A stretch of DNA of 64,000 bases from positions 124,001 through 188,000 of the forward strand of contig CAWGWA010000008.1 of NCBI GenBank assembly GCA_963826105.1. Direction: 5' to 3'. Both the position numbers and the translations under genes were made by a program. Each line of letters opens with the position of its first letter. Positions within the stretch are counted from its first letter, which is position 1. The stretch comes from WHTI01 sp963826105. Lineage in GTDB: Bacteria; Actinomycetota; CADDZG01; WHSQ01. The notes below the pieces were generated by a model, which had not been told where the DNA came from, searched no databases, and worked only from the letters and a program-made list of their open reading frames with translations. Below are positions 1-7,037 of this stretch, in pieces.

Positions 1-372
1 CGTCTTGTTGTCGACCAGGGTTCCGGTGCCTTCGATCAGTGCGACCTTCTTCTTCTTGACGAGTCCGGACAGTCCCTTGTACATCCGGTCGACGACGGAC
101 TGCTTGAAGTCTTGGACCTGGCCCCAGTCGTAGTCGGGTTCACCGACCTTGATCCCGAACTCACCCGACGCACGGATCTCGTCCAACAGGTCGGCGGAAT
201 GGAGCAGCGCCTTGGTCGGGATGCACCCGCGGTGCAGGCACGTGCCTCCAACCTTGTCGTTCTCGATCATCGCGACGGACATCCCCAGCCCCGTCGCCCG
301 GAACGCGCACGAGTAGCCCGCGTTGCCGCCACCCAGGATGACTATGTCGAAAGAATCGCTCTTGTCTGCCAC
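1..372 (-). CDS. lpdA: Dihydrolipoamide dehydrogenase (E3), N-terminal part, cut by window edge
   Basis: This is the N-terminal 124 codons of a flavoprotein disulfide reductase; the rest lies outside the window. The N-terminal FAD-binding Rossmann segment reads DIVILGGGNAGYSCAFRA, followed by the redox-active disulfide motif GGTCLHRGCIPTKALL, which is diagnostic of dihydrolipoamide dehydrogenases (two Cys five residues apart). The start is GTG at 370-372, preceded by GGAGG at good spacing. The enzyme reoxidises lipoyl groups of 2-oxoacid dehydrogenase complexes or of the glycine cleavage system with NAD+. Partner genes are not visible. Other family members such as mycothione or mercuric reductase cannot be fully excluded from this fragment, but the motif spelling favours Lpd. 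Confidence 0.88.
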   Translation of the reverse strand, partial: MADKSDSFDIVILGGGNAGYSCAFRATGLGMSVAMIENDKVGGTCLHRGCIPTKALLHSADLLDEIRASGEFGIKVGEPDYDWGQVQDFKQSVVDRMYKGLSGLVKKKKVALIEGTGTLVDNKT

Positions 373-417
373 GGGAACCTCCACTGAAGTCTTGAGATAG
401 CGACGATAACCGAGGTA

Positions 418-669
418 TCAGCTCTCGAAGTGGGTGCCACAGTGCTTGCAGTAGGGGGCGTTGGGAGAATTCAGACCGGAGCAGGCCGGACAGCGAGTGG
501 GTTGGACCCGGCCGGTCGCGGACTTGCGGATAACGCCGAACGCCAGGAGCCCGAAGGTGACGATAAAGACGAGAGTGACGGCGCCCCGGGTGTCGAGACC
601 CTCCCGGATGGCAAGGGCAAGGCACAGAGCGAGCCCCAGAGCCACGATCGCAGTGTGGAACGGTCTCAC
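418..669 (-). CDS. Small membrane protein with C-terminal zinc ribbon
   Basis: About 83 residues: two hydrophobic segments (AIVALGLALCLALAI and AVTLVFIVTFGLLAFGVI) followed by a C-terminal zinc ribbon with CPAC and CKHC knuckles, so the ribbon probably sits in the cytoplasm. I place the start at GTG 667-669 because it overlaps the TGA of the upstream hydrolase as GTGA, the usual form of translational coupling here; a GTG at 685-687 is an alternative. It is the last gene of the regulator, oxidase, ZIP, hydrolase run. Function unknown. A metal-sensing or metal-storing role is only guilt by association with the metal genes upstream. Confidence 0.65.
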   Translation of the reverse strand: MRPFHTAIVALGLALCLALAIREGLDTRGAVTLVFIVTFGLLAFGVIRKSATGRVQPTRCPACSGLNSPNAPYCKHCGTHFES

Positions 670-1409
670 AGCATCCGGCCGAGCCACTCACCGGCGGTCT
701 CGATCGCCTCGTCCACCCTTCTCAGTTGGTGCGGGGCACCCTCGATGATCCGGAGTTCGGCCGAGCGGGAGCGCTCGGCGATCCTTCGAGCGTGATCGAC
801 CGGGACCACCTCGTCGGCACTGCCGTGAACGACCAGGACCGGGATATTGATGCTGACGATCGCCTTCTCTGCGGTCACCGACTTGAACTCGTCGGCCCAC
901 GCGGCCGGATCCTCGAGCACCTCGGGGGCCAGCTCCATGCCGGCTTCGTCCCGGATCCTTCTGACACCCTCGGCGGGCACTCCGGCGAACGAGACCCACT
1001 GAGCCGGAGCGGCGAAGAGCACGAGGGCGTCCACCGGTGCACCTCGGGCCACGACCTCACACGCCACCGCGCCTCCAGCGGAGGAGCCGAGGATCGCAAG
1101 CGGCAGCCCCGCGGCACCGTCGAGCGCTCGTGCGGCATCAACGATCGAACGAGCGTCCCTCACCCAGCCTTCGATCGAGAAGAAACCGGGCGACTCCTTG
1201 GCACCGCGCATCCCGGCCCACGCCGCGATCCATCCGTCCTCCGCGAATCGCCGTGCGAGGCCCGGATACCCCACGTCGCCCTGCTCGTCCGGGGCGGTAG
1301 AGGGGATGCCGTGGAGGAGCACGATGACACCGCGAGGGTCGTCGGGGACGTAGGCACCGCCTCTCAGGCGCAGCCCGTCACACAGCACCGCCAGAGACTT
1401 CTCTTCCAT
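666..1409 (-). CDS. Alpha/beta hydrolase
   Basis: 247-residue cytosolic alpha/beta-hydrolase fold protein. Visible are the oxyanion-hole region VLLHGIPS (about residues 30-37), the nucleophile elbow GSSAGG (Ser near 110), the acid loop HGSADEVVP and the catalytic His in GAPHQLRR near the C terminus, so the triad is complete. The family covers esterases, lipases and peptidase-like enzymes, and the substrate cannot be read from sequence. The gene starts 9 bp after the ZIP stop codon. A TAAGGT box overlaps that stop and lies 6 nt before the ATG, so the gene may also be expressed from its own leaderless transcript. Confidence 0.8.
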   Translation of the reverse strand: MEEKSLAVLCDGLRLRGGAYVPDDPRGVIVLLHGIPSTAPDEQGDVGYPGLARRFAEDGWIAAWAGMRGAKESPGFFSIEGWVRDARSIVDAARALDGAAGLPLAILGSSAGGAVACEVVARGAPVDALVLFAAPAQWVSFAGVPAEGVRRIRDEAGMELAPEVLEDPAAWADEFKSVTAEKAIVSINIPVLVVHGSADEVVPVDHARRIAERSRSAELRIIEGAPHQLRRVDEAIETAGEWLGRML

Positions 1410-1415
1410 GGAGGG

Positions 1416-1421
1416 ACCTTA
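1416..1421 (-). promoter_or_regulatory. Candidate leaderless -10 box of the hydrolase gene
   Basis: TAAGGT on the minus strand, exactly 6 nt before the ATG at 1409, overlapping the ZIP stop codon. No Shine-Dalgarno sequence is present. No convincing -35 was identified. Confidence 0.4.
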
Positions 1422-2582
1422 CGCGGTCAGCAACGACGTGAGGTACATGAAACCAAGCCCTGCCACGAATCCTCCGGCCCCCGCGGCAGTCACCAGACCG
1501 CCACGGATGCTACGCGCGATCGTCCAGATCACCTGTGCGATCGCGCCGGCGGCGATACCGAATGCGAGCGCCGCCCACGCGGCGTTGAAGATGAAACCTC
1601 CAGCCCACGCACCCGTTATCGCGGGGACGCCGGCGATCGCTCCGAGCAGAGCGAAGTGGCGCAGCGCCGGACGCTCCCCCTCGCGGCCCAGTGGAGCCAC
1701 GATGGCGAGTCCCTCGGTGGTGTTGTGCAGAGCGAACCCAAGGACGAGGAAGGTGCCGAGTGCGATCTCACCCGCGGCCAGAGCCGCCCCAACGGCAAGT
1801 CCCTCGCCGAGGTTGTGCAAACCGATCCCTGCGGCGATCATGTACGCGAGGAACAGCCCTTCTTTCCCGGCCTTCCGTGACTCCAAGGCGTTCTCGAGCC
1901 GCAGTAGGCAGACGACCGCAACGAGAGCTCCGATGGCGAACAAAGCCAGTCCATCGAGAGCCGCTGCTGCTTCTCCTGCCAGCTCGAGGCCCTCGCCGGT
2001 CGTGTCGACCAACAGGAACGCGAGCAAGCCGACCGTGAACGCAAGGAAGAACGCCAGCCATTTCTTGGATGCCCGGCGCAGTGACGAGAACCAGAGAAGC
2101 CCGATAGACACGGGTACGACCCCGATGTAGATGCCGAGGACCGCGTAGATACCGAGCGTCTCGAACTCGAACTCGGGCGTGAGGGCGGCAGCTTCGATCT
2201 CGTGCGTGATGACGACACCGGTGGACGTCACCAGTGAGACGTTCACCGGAAGACCGGGCTCCCATGGATACGCCACGTCGATGGTGGCCGTTTCGAGCCG
2301 GCCCAGGTCCGTATCGGACGCATCGAATCGCCAGTAAGCGTCGTTGATCAGGACCTGGGCGATGTTGACGGGATCGGGCCCGTCGTTACGGATGAGCAGC
2401 TCGATGCGACCTGGTTCGAAAGTCGTCCGCTCGAATGCGACGCGCTCGACCGCCGGAACATCTCGCAGGTTCTCGATGGGGTTGAACGCGAAGATCACGA
2501 CGACCAGCAGCCCCACCAATGCGACCGGGAAGAGACTCAGCAACCAGTTCGGGATCTTCACGCTGACGTGGTCGGTCGCCAT
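1419..2582 (-). CDS. ZIP-family metal transporter with extracytoplasmic N-terminal domain
   Basis: Membrane transporter of the ZIP family, which imports divalent metals (Zn, Fe, Mn). The C-terminal two thirds contain the two diagnostic metal-site helices, HNLGEGLAVG (TM4) and HNTTEGLAIV (TM5). The N terminus differs from simple ZIPs: one transmembrane helix (residues ~14-35) is followed by about 100 residues predicted to be outside the membrane and rich in beta-strand-like segments, then the transport helices. The ATG at 2582 overlaps the multicopper-oxidase stop (TGATG; a GTG 3 nt earlier is possible). Lying in an operon with a DtxR-family regulator and an oxidase, it is likely metal-regulated. 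Mn is my preferred substrate by context only. Confidence 0.85.
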   Translation of the reverse strand: MATDHVSVKIPNWLLSLFPVALVGLLVVVIFAFNPIENLRDVPAVERVAFERTTFEPGRIELLIRNDGPDPVNIAQVLINDAYWRFDASDTDLGRLETATIDVAYPWEPGLPVNVSLVTSTGVVITHEIEAAALTPEFEFETLGIYAVLGIYIGVVPVSIGLLWFSSLRRASKKWLAFFLAFTVGLLAFLLVDTTGEGLELAGEAAAALDGLALFAIGALVAVVCLLRLENALESRKAGKEGLFLAYMIAAGIGLHNLGEGLAVGAALAAGEIALGTFLVLGFALHNTTEGLAIVAPLGREGERPALRHFALLGAIAGVPAITGAWAGGFIFNAAWAALAFGIAAGAIAQVIWTIARSIRGGLVTAAGAGGFVAGLGFMYLTSLLTA

Positions 2583-3568
2583 CACTCCACCTCGAAGAAG
2601 CTCATCCAGCCGAGCTCCACGAATTCGGTCTGATGAGCGTGGAACATGAAGTGTCCCGGGGTGTCGTACGTGAACTCGATCATGTGACGCTCCGCTTGAC
2701 CCATCGAGATCGTGTCGGTGAACTCGTGGGGAGTCAGAGAAGTGCCGGTGCGATAGAGGTTGAAGAAGTTCCCGTGGATGTGGATCGAGTTGACGGGGTC
2801 GTGTTCCGTGATGTTGATCACGTGCATCCTCTGCAATTCACCCGCTTTGATCTTGATAGGTCGAACCGCATAGGCAAAGGCGACGGTGTTGGCGGCGTAG
2901 ACCTCGTTCTCTCCGTCGAAGTCGGTGTCGAAGGCATTCATGACCACGACCATCTCGTTGGCCGGCGGTCTCCCCTCTTTGGGGTCGATGATCAAGGCGC
3001 CGTACAGCCCGCGCTGGATGTGCATCTTCAGAGGTAACGAGTGGCAGTGGTAATGATGGGTGCCGAAAGGCAGCGCATCGATCTCGTACGTGAATTCCTC
3101 GCCGGGTCCAACCTCACCGGCCCCCGGGATGCCGTCCATCCCCGCCGGGTGGATCGAATGCCAGTGGATCGTGTGCGGGTGGTCGGTCGAGTTGACGAGT
3201 CGGACCCTCAAGAGATCGCCCTCGGTCGCTCGGATGGTCGGACCGGGGACACGTCCGTTGTAGGTCCACGCGGGATAGAAGAGGCCCGGCGCGATCTCGA
3301 TCTCCTTGTTCACGACGGTGAACTCGTATTCACGAACCGTTCGACCGGAGGCGTCCTTGGATACCTCGCCGTAGTCGAAGTCGGTGAGGATCTCGTGCGG
3401 ATCGAACCCGTTCCACGCGTGGTCGACGTCGCCCATGGTCATGTTTCCACCATGGTCGGTGACGCTCGTGTGCTCGTGCTCCTCCGCGAGCGCCGGGTTC
3501 TGACTCGCGAAGAAGGCGCTCGCGAGAGCGCCGGCCGTCCCGGTCTTTATGAACGAGCGGCGGTTCAA
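2582..3568 (-). CDS. Two-domain multicopper oxidase, Tat-exported
   Basis: 328 residues with a twin-arginine signal (NRRSFIKTGTAGALASAFF) and a His/Met-rich mature start. Two cupredoxin domains are visible. Domain 1 has HWH (135-137) and the type-1 copper segment HYHCHS with Cys175. Domain 2 has HIHG (263-265) and HAH (310-312), where the type-1 Cys is replaced by Ala. A type-1 site only in the first domain matches the class usually called type C two-domain laccases, which work as trimers. Such enzymes oxidise Cu(I), Fe(II), Mn(II) or phenols outside the membrane. The start is TTG at 3566-3568, overlapping the regulator stop as TTGA. Co-transcription with a DtxR-like regulator and a ZIP transporter points to metal oxidation before or instead of uptake. 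Confidence 0.85.
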   Translation of the reverse strand: MNRRSFIKTGTAGALASAFFASQNPALAEEHEHTSVTDHGGNMTMGDVDHAWNGFDPHEILTDFDYGEVSKDASGRTVREYEFTVVNKEIEIAPGLFYPAWTYNGRVPGPTIRATEGDLLRVRLVNSTDHPHTIHWHSIHPAGMDGIPGAGEVGPGEEFTYEIDALPFGTHHYHCHSLPLKMHIQRGLYGALIIDPKEGRPPANEMVVVMNAFDTDFDGENEVYAANTVAFAYAVRPIKIKAGELQRMHVINITEHDPVNSIHIHGNFFNLYRTGTSLTPHEFTDTISMGQAERHMIEFTYDTPGHFMFHAHQTEFVELGWMSFFEVE

Positions 3569-4230
3569 CTTACAAACACCGCTTCAGAGAGTTCGCGCGA
3601 GAAGGCGTGGACCTCATCGGCTCCTGCGATCCGCACGAACAACGGGCCACCCACCGGACCTCGTTCGACGATCTCGACAGAAGCACCCGGCTTGATCCCG
3701 ACCTCCGCCAGGTACATCAGGGCCTCGGGGCGGTCGTCCCGCACCCGAGCGACCTCGAACGCTTGGCCCTCACGTGCGTCCCATAGAGGACCTCCGATCG
3801 GTGCCGGGATCGAACCGTCCTTGGTCGGGATCGGATGTCCATGTGGATCGAAACTCGGATCGCCCAACATGGTCGCGATCCGATCCTCCAGATCCTCGGA
3901 CAGAACGTGCTCGAGAACCTCGGCTTCACTGTGAACCCGTTCCCACGGGACCCCAAGTGCTTCGGCGAGGTAGGTCTCGAGCAGGCGATGATGGCGGATC
4001 ACCTCGAGCGCGATCTTGCGCCCACCCTCGGTCAGGACCGCGCCACGGTACGGCTGGTGGGAGACGAGTCCCATCGAGGCGAGCTTCTTGAGCATGTTGG
4101 TGGCCGACGCGGCCGAGACCCCGAGACTGTCGGCCACTTCCTTGGTTCCGACCAGGGTGTCTTCGGGTCGCTCCCAGCCGATCTGCCACAGGGCCTTGAG
4201 GTAATCCTGCGCCGCAGGAGTGGTCTTCAT
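3565..4230 (-). CDS. mntR: DtxR/MntR-family metalloregulator
   Basis: 221-residue metal-dependent repressor: an N-terminal winged helix (SLGVSAASATNMLKKLASMG), a metal-binding and dimerisation domain, and a C-terminal SH3-like (FeoA-type) domain. The family ligands are visible: H81, E85, H100, E107 and H108. At the position of DtxR/IdeR Cys102 there is E104, and at DtxR Met10 there is D9. Asp and Glu at these two positions are the MntR arrangement, so Mn(II) sensing is more likely than Fe(II), although the three-domain length is that of IdeR. It is the first gene of the operon with the multicopper oxidase and ZIP genes, and a palindromic operator overlaps its own -10 box, so it is probably autoregulated. 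It has no Shine-Dalgarno and an apparently leaderless start. The symbol is tentative. Confidence 0.85.
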   Translation of the reverse strand: MKTTPAAQDYLKALWQIGWERPEDTLVGTKEVADSLGVSAASATNMLKKLASMGLVSHQPYRGAVLTEGGRKIALEVIRHHRLLETYLAEALGVPWERVHSEAEVLEHVLSEDLEDRIATMLGDPSFDPHGHPIPTKDGSIPAPIGGPLWDAREGQAFEVARVRDDRPEALMYLAEVGIKPGASVEIVERGPVGGPLFVRIAGADEVHAFSRELSEAVFVS

Positions 4231-4236
4231 CGGGCG

Positions 4237-4265
4237 ACTTTAGCCGAGGCTAATCCTTTTTTCAA
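4237..4265 (-). promoter_or_regulatory. Promoter of the metalloregulator operon
   Basis: On the minus strand TTGAAA (4260-4265) is followed after exactly 17 bp by TAAAGT (4237-4242). The ATG at 4230 begins 6 nt after the -10, so the transcript would start at or next to the start codon (leaderless). The operator palindrome lies in the spacer and overlaps the -10. Confidence 0.7.
4240..4253. promoter_or_regulatory. Candidate MntR/IdeR operator palindrome
   Basis: Perfect 6-bp inverted repeat TTAGCC-GA-GGCTAA. The half-site TTAGCC resembles the TTAGG/CCTAA cores of DtxR-family boxes. It covers the 3' end of the spacer and part of the -10 of the regulator promoter, an ideal place for metal-dependent repression. 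The divergent CDF gene starts 82 bp away, so the same site might also influence it. Confidence 0.6.
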
Positions 4266-4322
4266 TCAGCACTCATCAAACCACTACCGTTCGGAGCCTT
4301 CCGGAGGCGCCCCGCGGTCCCC

Positions 4323-4328
4323 TACCCT
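4323..4328 (+). promoter_or_regulatory. Candidate leaderless -10 box of the CDF gene
   Basis: TACCCT, 6 nt before the ATG at 4335, with no Shine-Dalgarno in between. No good -35 is visible. Confidence 0.4.
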
Positions 4329-4334
4329 TGGCGC

Positions 4335-5732
4335 ATGACGAGTGAGCGGACCTCGAGGGCGGAGCGGGCGGCGGTGATCGCCCTCGCCCTCACGATCGTC
4401 CTCGGCCTCGCGAAGATGGCGGTGTGGGCCGCCACCTCGAGTCTGGCGGTGCTATCCCAGGCCCTCGATTCGATCCTCGATGTGGTTGCCCTGGTCCTGG
4501 TGCTCCTCGCGGTTCGGATCGCGGTGCGTCCCGCGGATGCCAGCCACCACTACGGCCACGCCAAGGCAGAGAACCTCGCCGCTTTCACCCAGACGATCAT
4601 CCTGGGGATCGTCGTTCTCGGAGTCGCGTTCGAGGCCGTCCTGCGCCTGATGGGCGAGGAGGACATCGCAACGCCGTGGTACTCGTTCGCTCTGCTCGGG
4701 GTCTCCGCGATCGTCGACGTGTTCCGGGTGCGGATGCTGAGAAGCGCGGCCGCGGAGGAGGACTCCGACGCACTGCGCGCCGGAGCACTCAACTTCGCTA
4801 CCGACATCGCCACCGCGCTGGTTGCACTCTCATCGCTCGCCTTCGTGCGCGCCGGGTTCGACAAAGCCGACGCGATCGGTGGCCTTCTCGTTGCGGTCGC
4901 GGTGGCCGCGGCCGCGATACGTCTCGGCAAGAGATCGGTCGATGTCCTGATGGACCGTGCCCCCGAGGCCACCGTCCAGACCATCTCCGACGCCGCCGCG
5001 GGAGCTGAGGGAGTGACTCAGACGCGGCGAGTGCGCGTACGGACCTCGGGTCATCAGCTCTTCGCCGACGTGACCGTGGCTGCGGGGCGCACCTATTCAC
5101 TCGAGCGCGCACATGACATCTCGGAAGCCGTAGAGAAGGAGATCGAAAGGGTCCTGCCGGGAGCCGACGTCGTGGTGCACATCGAACCGATGACCGAGGA
5201 GAGCGGACTGGTTGAACGGGTCCACGCCGCAGCCAGCCGCGTACCCGGGGCTCAGGAGGTCCATAACGTCAACGTTCATGCGTTCAACGAAGGCCGAGGA
5301 GATCAGCTACACGTCACGCTCCACGCCAAGGTGGCTTACGGAACCTCTCTCGTAGACGCGCACGACCTCTCCGAGAGGATCGAGAGCGCGGTAGCCAAGG
5401 AACTCGCCGAACGGAACGAGTCGCTCGAAGTCAGGGTCGACACCCACATCGAACCTCTCGACCCGACCCTCCTCGGTGCCGACGTCACGGTAGGGCGCGC
5501 CGACGTCGTTGCCACCGTGAAGGCAGCGACTCTCGAAGAAGCCGACATGCGCGACTGCCACGAGGTGATCGTCACCGAGACGGGCTCGGAGATCTCGGTT
5601 GTTGCGCACGTCAGGGCCGCCGGTGGCCTGCCCCTGACCAGGATCCACGATGCCTCGAACCGGATAGAGAAACGGATCCACGCGGCTCATCCCGAGGTTG
5701 GGTCCGTGCTCTTCCACTTCGAACCCAGCTAA
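4335..5732 (+). CDS. CDF-family cation efflux protein, probably Mn-type, with extended C terminus
   Basis: 465 residues against about 300 for FieF. Residues ~12-200 form the six-helix CDF transporter. The TM2 site is D45xxxD49; the TM5 site is N153xxxD157, where FieF has H153xxxD157. Asn in place of His is typical of Mn(II)-exporting CDF proteins such as MntE. The C-terminal half (about 205-465) looks like three successive copies of the cytoplasmic ferredoxin-like dimerisation domain, each with a V-x-x-HIEP or equivalent end (VVVHIEPM ~280, VDTHIEPL ~370, LFHFEPS at the C terminus), instead of one. It is divergent from the metalloregulator operon. The protein probably exports Mn(II), with Fe or Zn as alternatives. 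Confidence 0.85.
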   Translation: MTSERTSRAERAAVIALALTIVLGLAKMAVWAATSSLAVLSQALDSILDVVALVLVLLAVRIAVRPADASHHYGHAKAENLAAFTQTIILGIVVLGVAFEAVLRLMGEEDIATPWYSFALLGVSAIVDVFRVRMLRSAAAEEDSDALRAGALNFATDIATALVALSSLAFVRAGFDKADAIGGLLVAVAVAAAAIRLGKRSVDVLMDRAPEATVQTISDAAAGAEGVTQTRRVRVRTSGHQLFADVTVAAGRTYSLERAHDISEAVEKEIERVLPGADVVVHIEPMTEESGLVERVHAAASRVPGAQEVHNVNVHAFNEGRGDQLHVTLHAKVAYGTSLVDAHDLSERIESAVAKELAERNESLEVRVDTHIEPLDPTLLGADVTVGRADVVATVKAATLEEADMRDCHEVIVTETGSEISVVAHVRAAGGLPLTRIHDASNRIEKRIHAAHPEVGSVLFHFEPS

Positions 5733-6193
5733 GACTGCCCCTCCGACGGCTCGGTCACGGGGCCCTGCTTCCAGGACGTCCACGCGAGCAACCCCGGGAT
5801 CGCCACCACCATGAACAACGACGCGTTCTGCAAGACCCGGTCGAGTGGCTCCAGCGCCGATGAGTTGGCCAGGTGATAGCTGAAGTGCGGCAAGGCATAG
5901 AGGAGGAACGCGAGCGAACCCGCGACGATCACCTTTCGGTCGAGAGTTACTGCCGCCCACCCGAAGAGGAATGCGAAGGCCAGGTTGAAGCTCCCGACAT
6001 CGGTGACGAGGTGCTCGTTGTAGTCCCCGAGCGCCGATACCCAAGTCCGTCCGTAGCCGGGAAAGCCGGAGAAGAAATTGGACGGAAAGAAGAGGGCCCA
6101 GATTCCCACGAAGACGCCCTGCACAACGAGGAACCACAGTCCTGCCTTAACCCACGCGTCTCGTTCCATCTCTTTCCGTGGCACCTCTTTCAC
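5729..6193 (-). CDS. Four-helix integral membrane protein, unrecognised
   Basis: 154 residues with four likely transmembrane segments (about 17-35, 65-82, 87-104, 118-137) and a short charged C terminus. I do not recognise the family. The GTG start at 6193 follows a strong GGGAGGG Shine-Dalgarno, which decides this start over an internal ATG eight codons later. The gene is convergent with the CDF gene (4-bp overlap of the ends) and divergent from the epimerase gene. A transport or envelope role is likely from topology only. Confidence 0.6.
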   Translation of the reverse strand: MKEVPRKEMERDAWVKAGLWFLVVQGVFVGIWALFFPSNFFSGFPGYGRTWVSALGDYNEHLVTDVGSFNLAFAFLFGWAAVTLDRKVIVAGSLAFLLYALPHFSYHLANSSALEPLDRVLQNASLFMVVAIPGLLAWTSWKQGPVTEPSEGQS

Positions 6194-6254
6194 TTGCCCT
6201 CCCTCTAGAGTGGTGCTTCGCAGTCAATCATCGGACCCTGGAGACGTCACGTCT

Positions 6255-7037
6255 ATGAAGATGCTGGTAACAGGCGGTACCGGAGTTCTCGGGCGCCAGG
6301 TGGTTCGGGCCGCCGTCGGCCGAGGGCACGAGGTCACGGTGATGACGCGCGCGCACGAGGCCGAAGTGCCCGAGAGGGTGTCGATCGCAACGGCGGACGT
6401 GCTCGAACCCGGCCCCCTGTCCAAGGCCGTGGCCGAAGCTGAACTAGTGATCCATTGCGCCACCGACCCCCGTGGCGACGCGTACAACACCGAGGTCGAG
6501 GGCACCAAGAACCTCCTCGAGGCGTGCATGGCTGCGGGAGTGATCCACCTCGTATATGTCTCGATCGTTGGGATCGATCGGATCCCGCTGTCCTACTACC
6601 GGGCGAAGCTCAACGCGGAGGAAGTGGTCTCGAACGGTGACGTGCCGTGGACCATCTTGCGAGCCACGCAGTTCCACGAGCTGATCGCGGGCTCGTTCAA
6701 GATGGCCAGTAAGAAACTTCCGGTCATCCCCGTTCCGCGGGGCTTCAAGTTCCAGCCGATCGACACATCCGACTGCGCGCGTGCGCTGCTCGACCTCGCC
6801 GACGGAGACCCTGCCGGTAGGGCACCCGACATTGGGGGCCCGGAGATCCGGCCGATCGAGGACTTCGCCCACATGTACACGTCGATCATGGGCATCAACA
6901 AACGCATCGTCCGGCTGCCGACCATGGGGAAGAAGCCGAAGGCGTTCCGCGCCGGAGGCAACCTCTGCCCCGAGAACCTCTACGGCACGATCACCTTCGA
7001 GCAGTTCATGCAGGATCGAAAGAGCGCCGCTTCCTAG
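6255..7037 (+). CDS. NAD(P)-binding atypical SDR / NmrA-like epimerase
   Basis: 260 residues. The N terminus MKMLVTGGTGVLGRQVV is the glycine-rich NAD(P) motif (TGGxGxxG) of extended and atypical short-chain dehydrogenases. The usual YxxxK is only loosely represented (SYYRAKLNAEE), as in SDR_a5/NmrA-type proteins that may act as redox sensors or quinone and sugar-type reductases. The ATG at 6255 is chosen because the nucleotide-binding strand begins right there and a GGAG lies upstream; in-frame codons upstream add non-homologous sequence. It converges on the molybdoenzyme gene with a 4-bp overlap. Substrate unknown. Confidence 0.75.
   Translation: MKMLVTGGTGVLGRQVVRAAVGRGHEVTVMTRAHEAEVPERVSIATADVLEPGPLSKAVAEAELVIHCATDPRGDAYNTEVEGTKNLLEACMAAGVIHLVYVSIVGIDRIPLSYYRAKLNAEEVVSNGDVPWTILRATQFHELIAGSFKMASKKLPVIPVPRGFKFQPIDTSDCARALLDLADGDPAGRAPDIGGPEIRPIEDFAHMYTSIMGINKRIVRLPTMGKKPKAFRAGGNLCPENLYGTITFEQFMQDRKSAAS

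Noticed and set aside
726..1880. Long plus-strand frame opposite the hydrolase and ZIP genes
   Set aside because: Low-complexity antisense of two motif-bearing genes, with no ribosome site.
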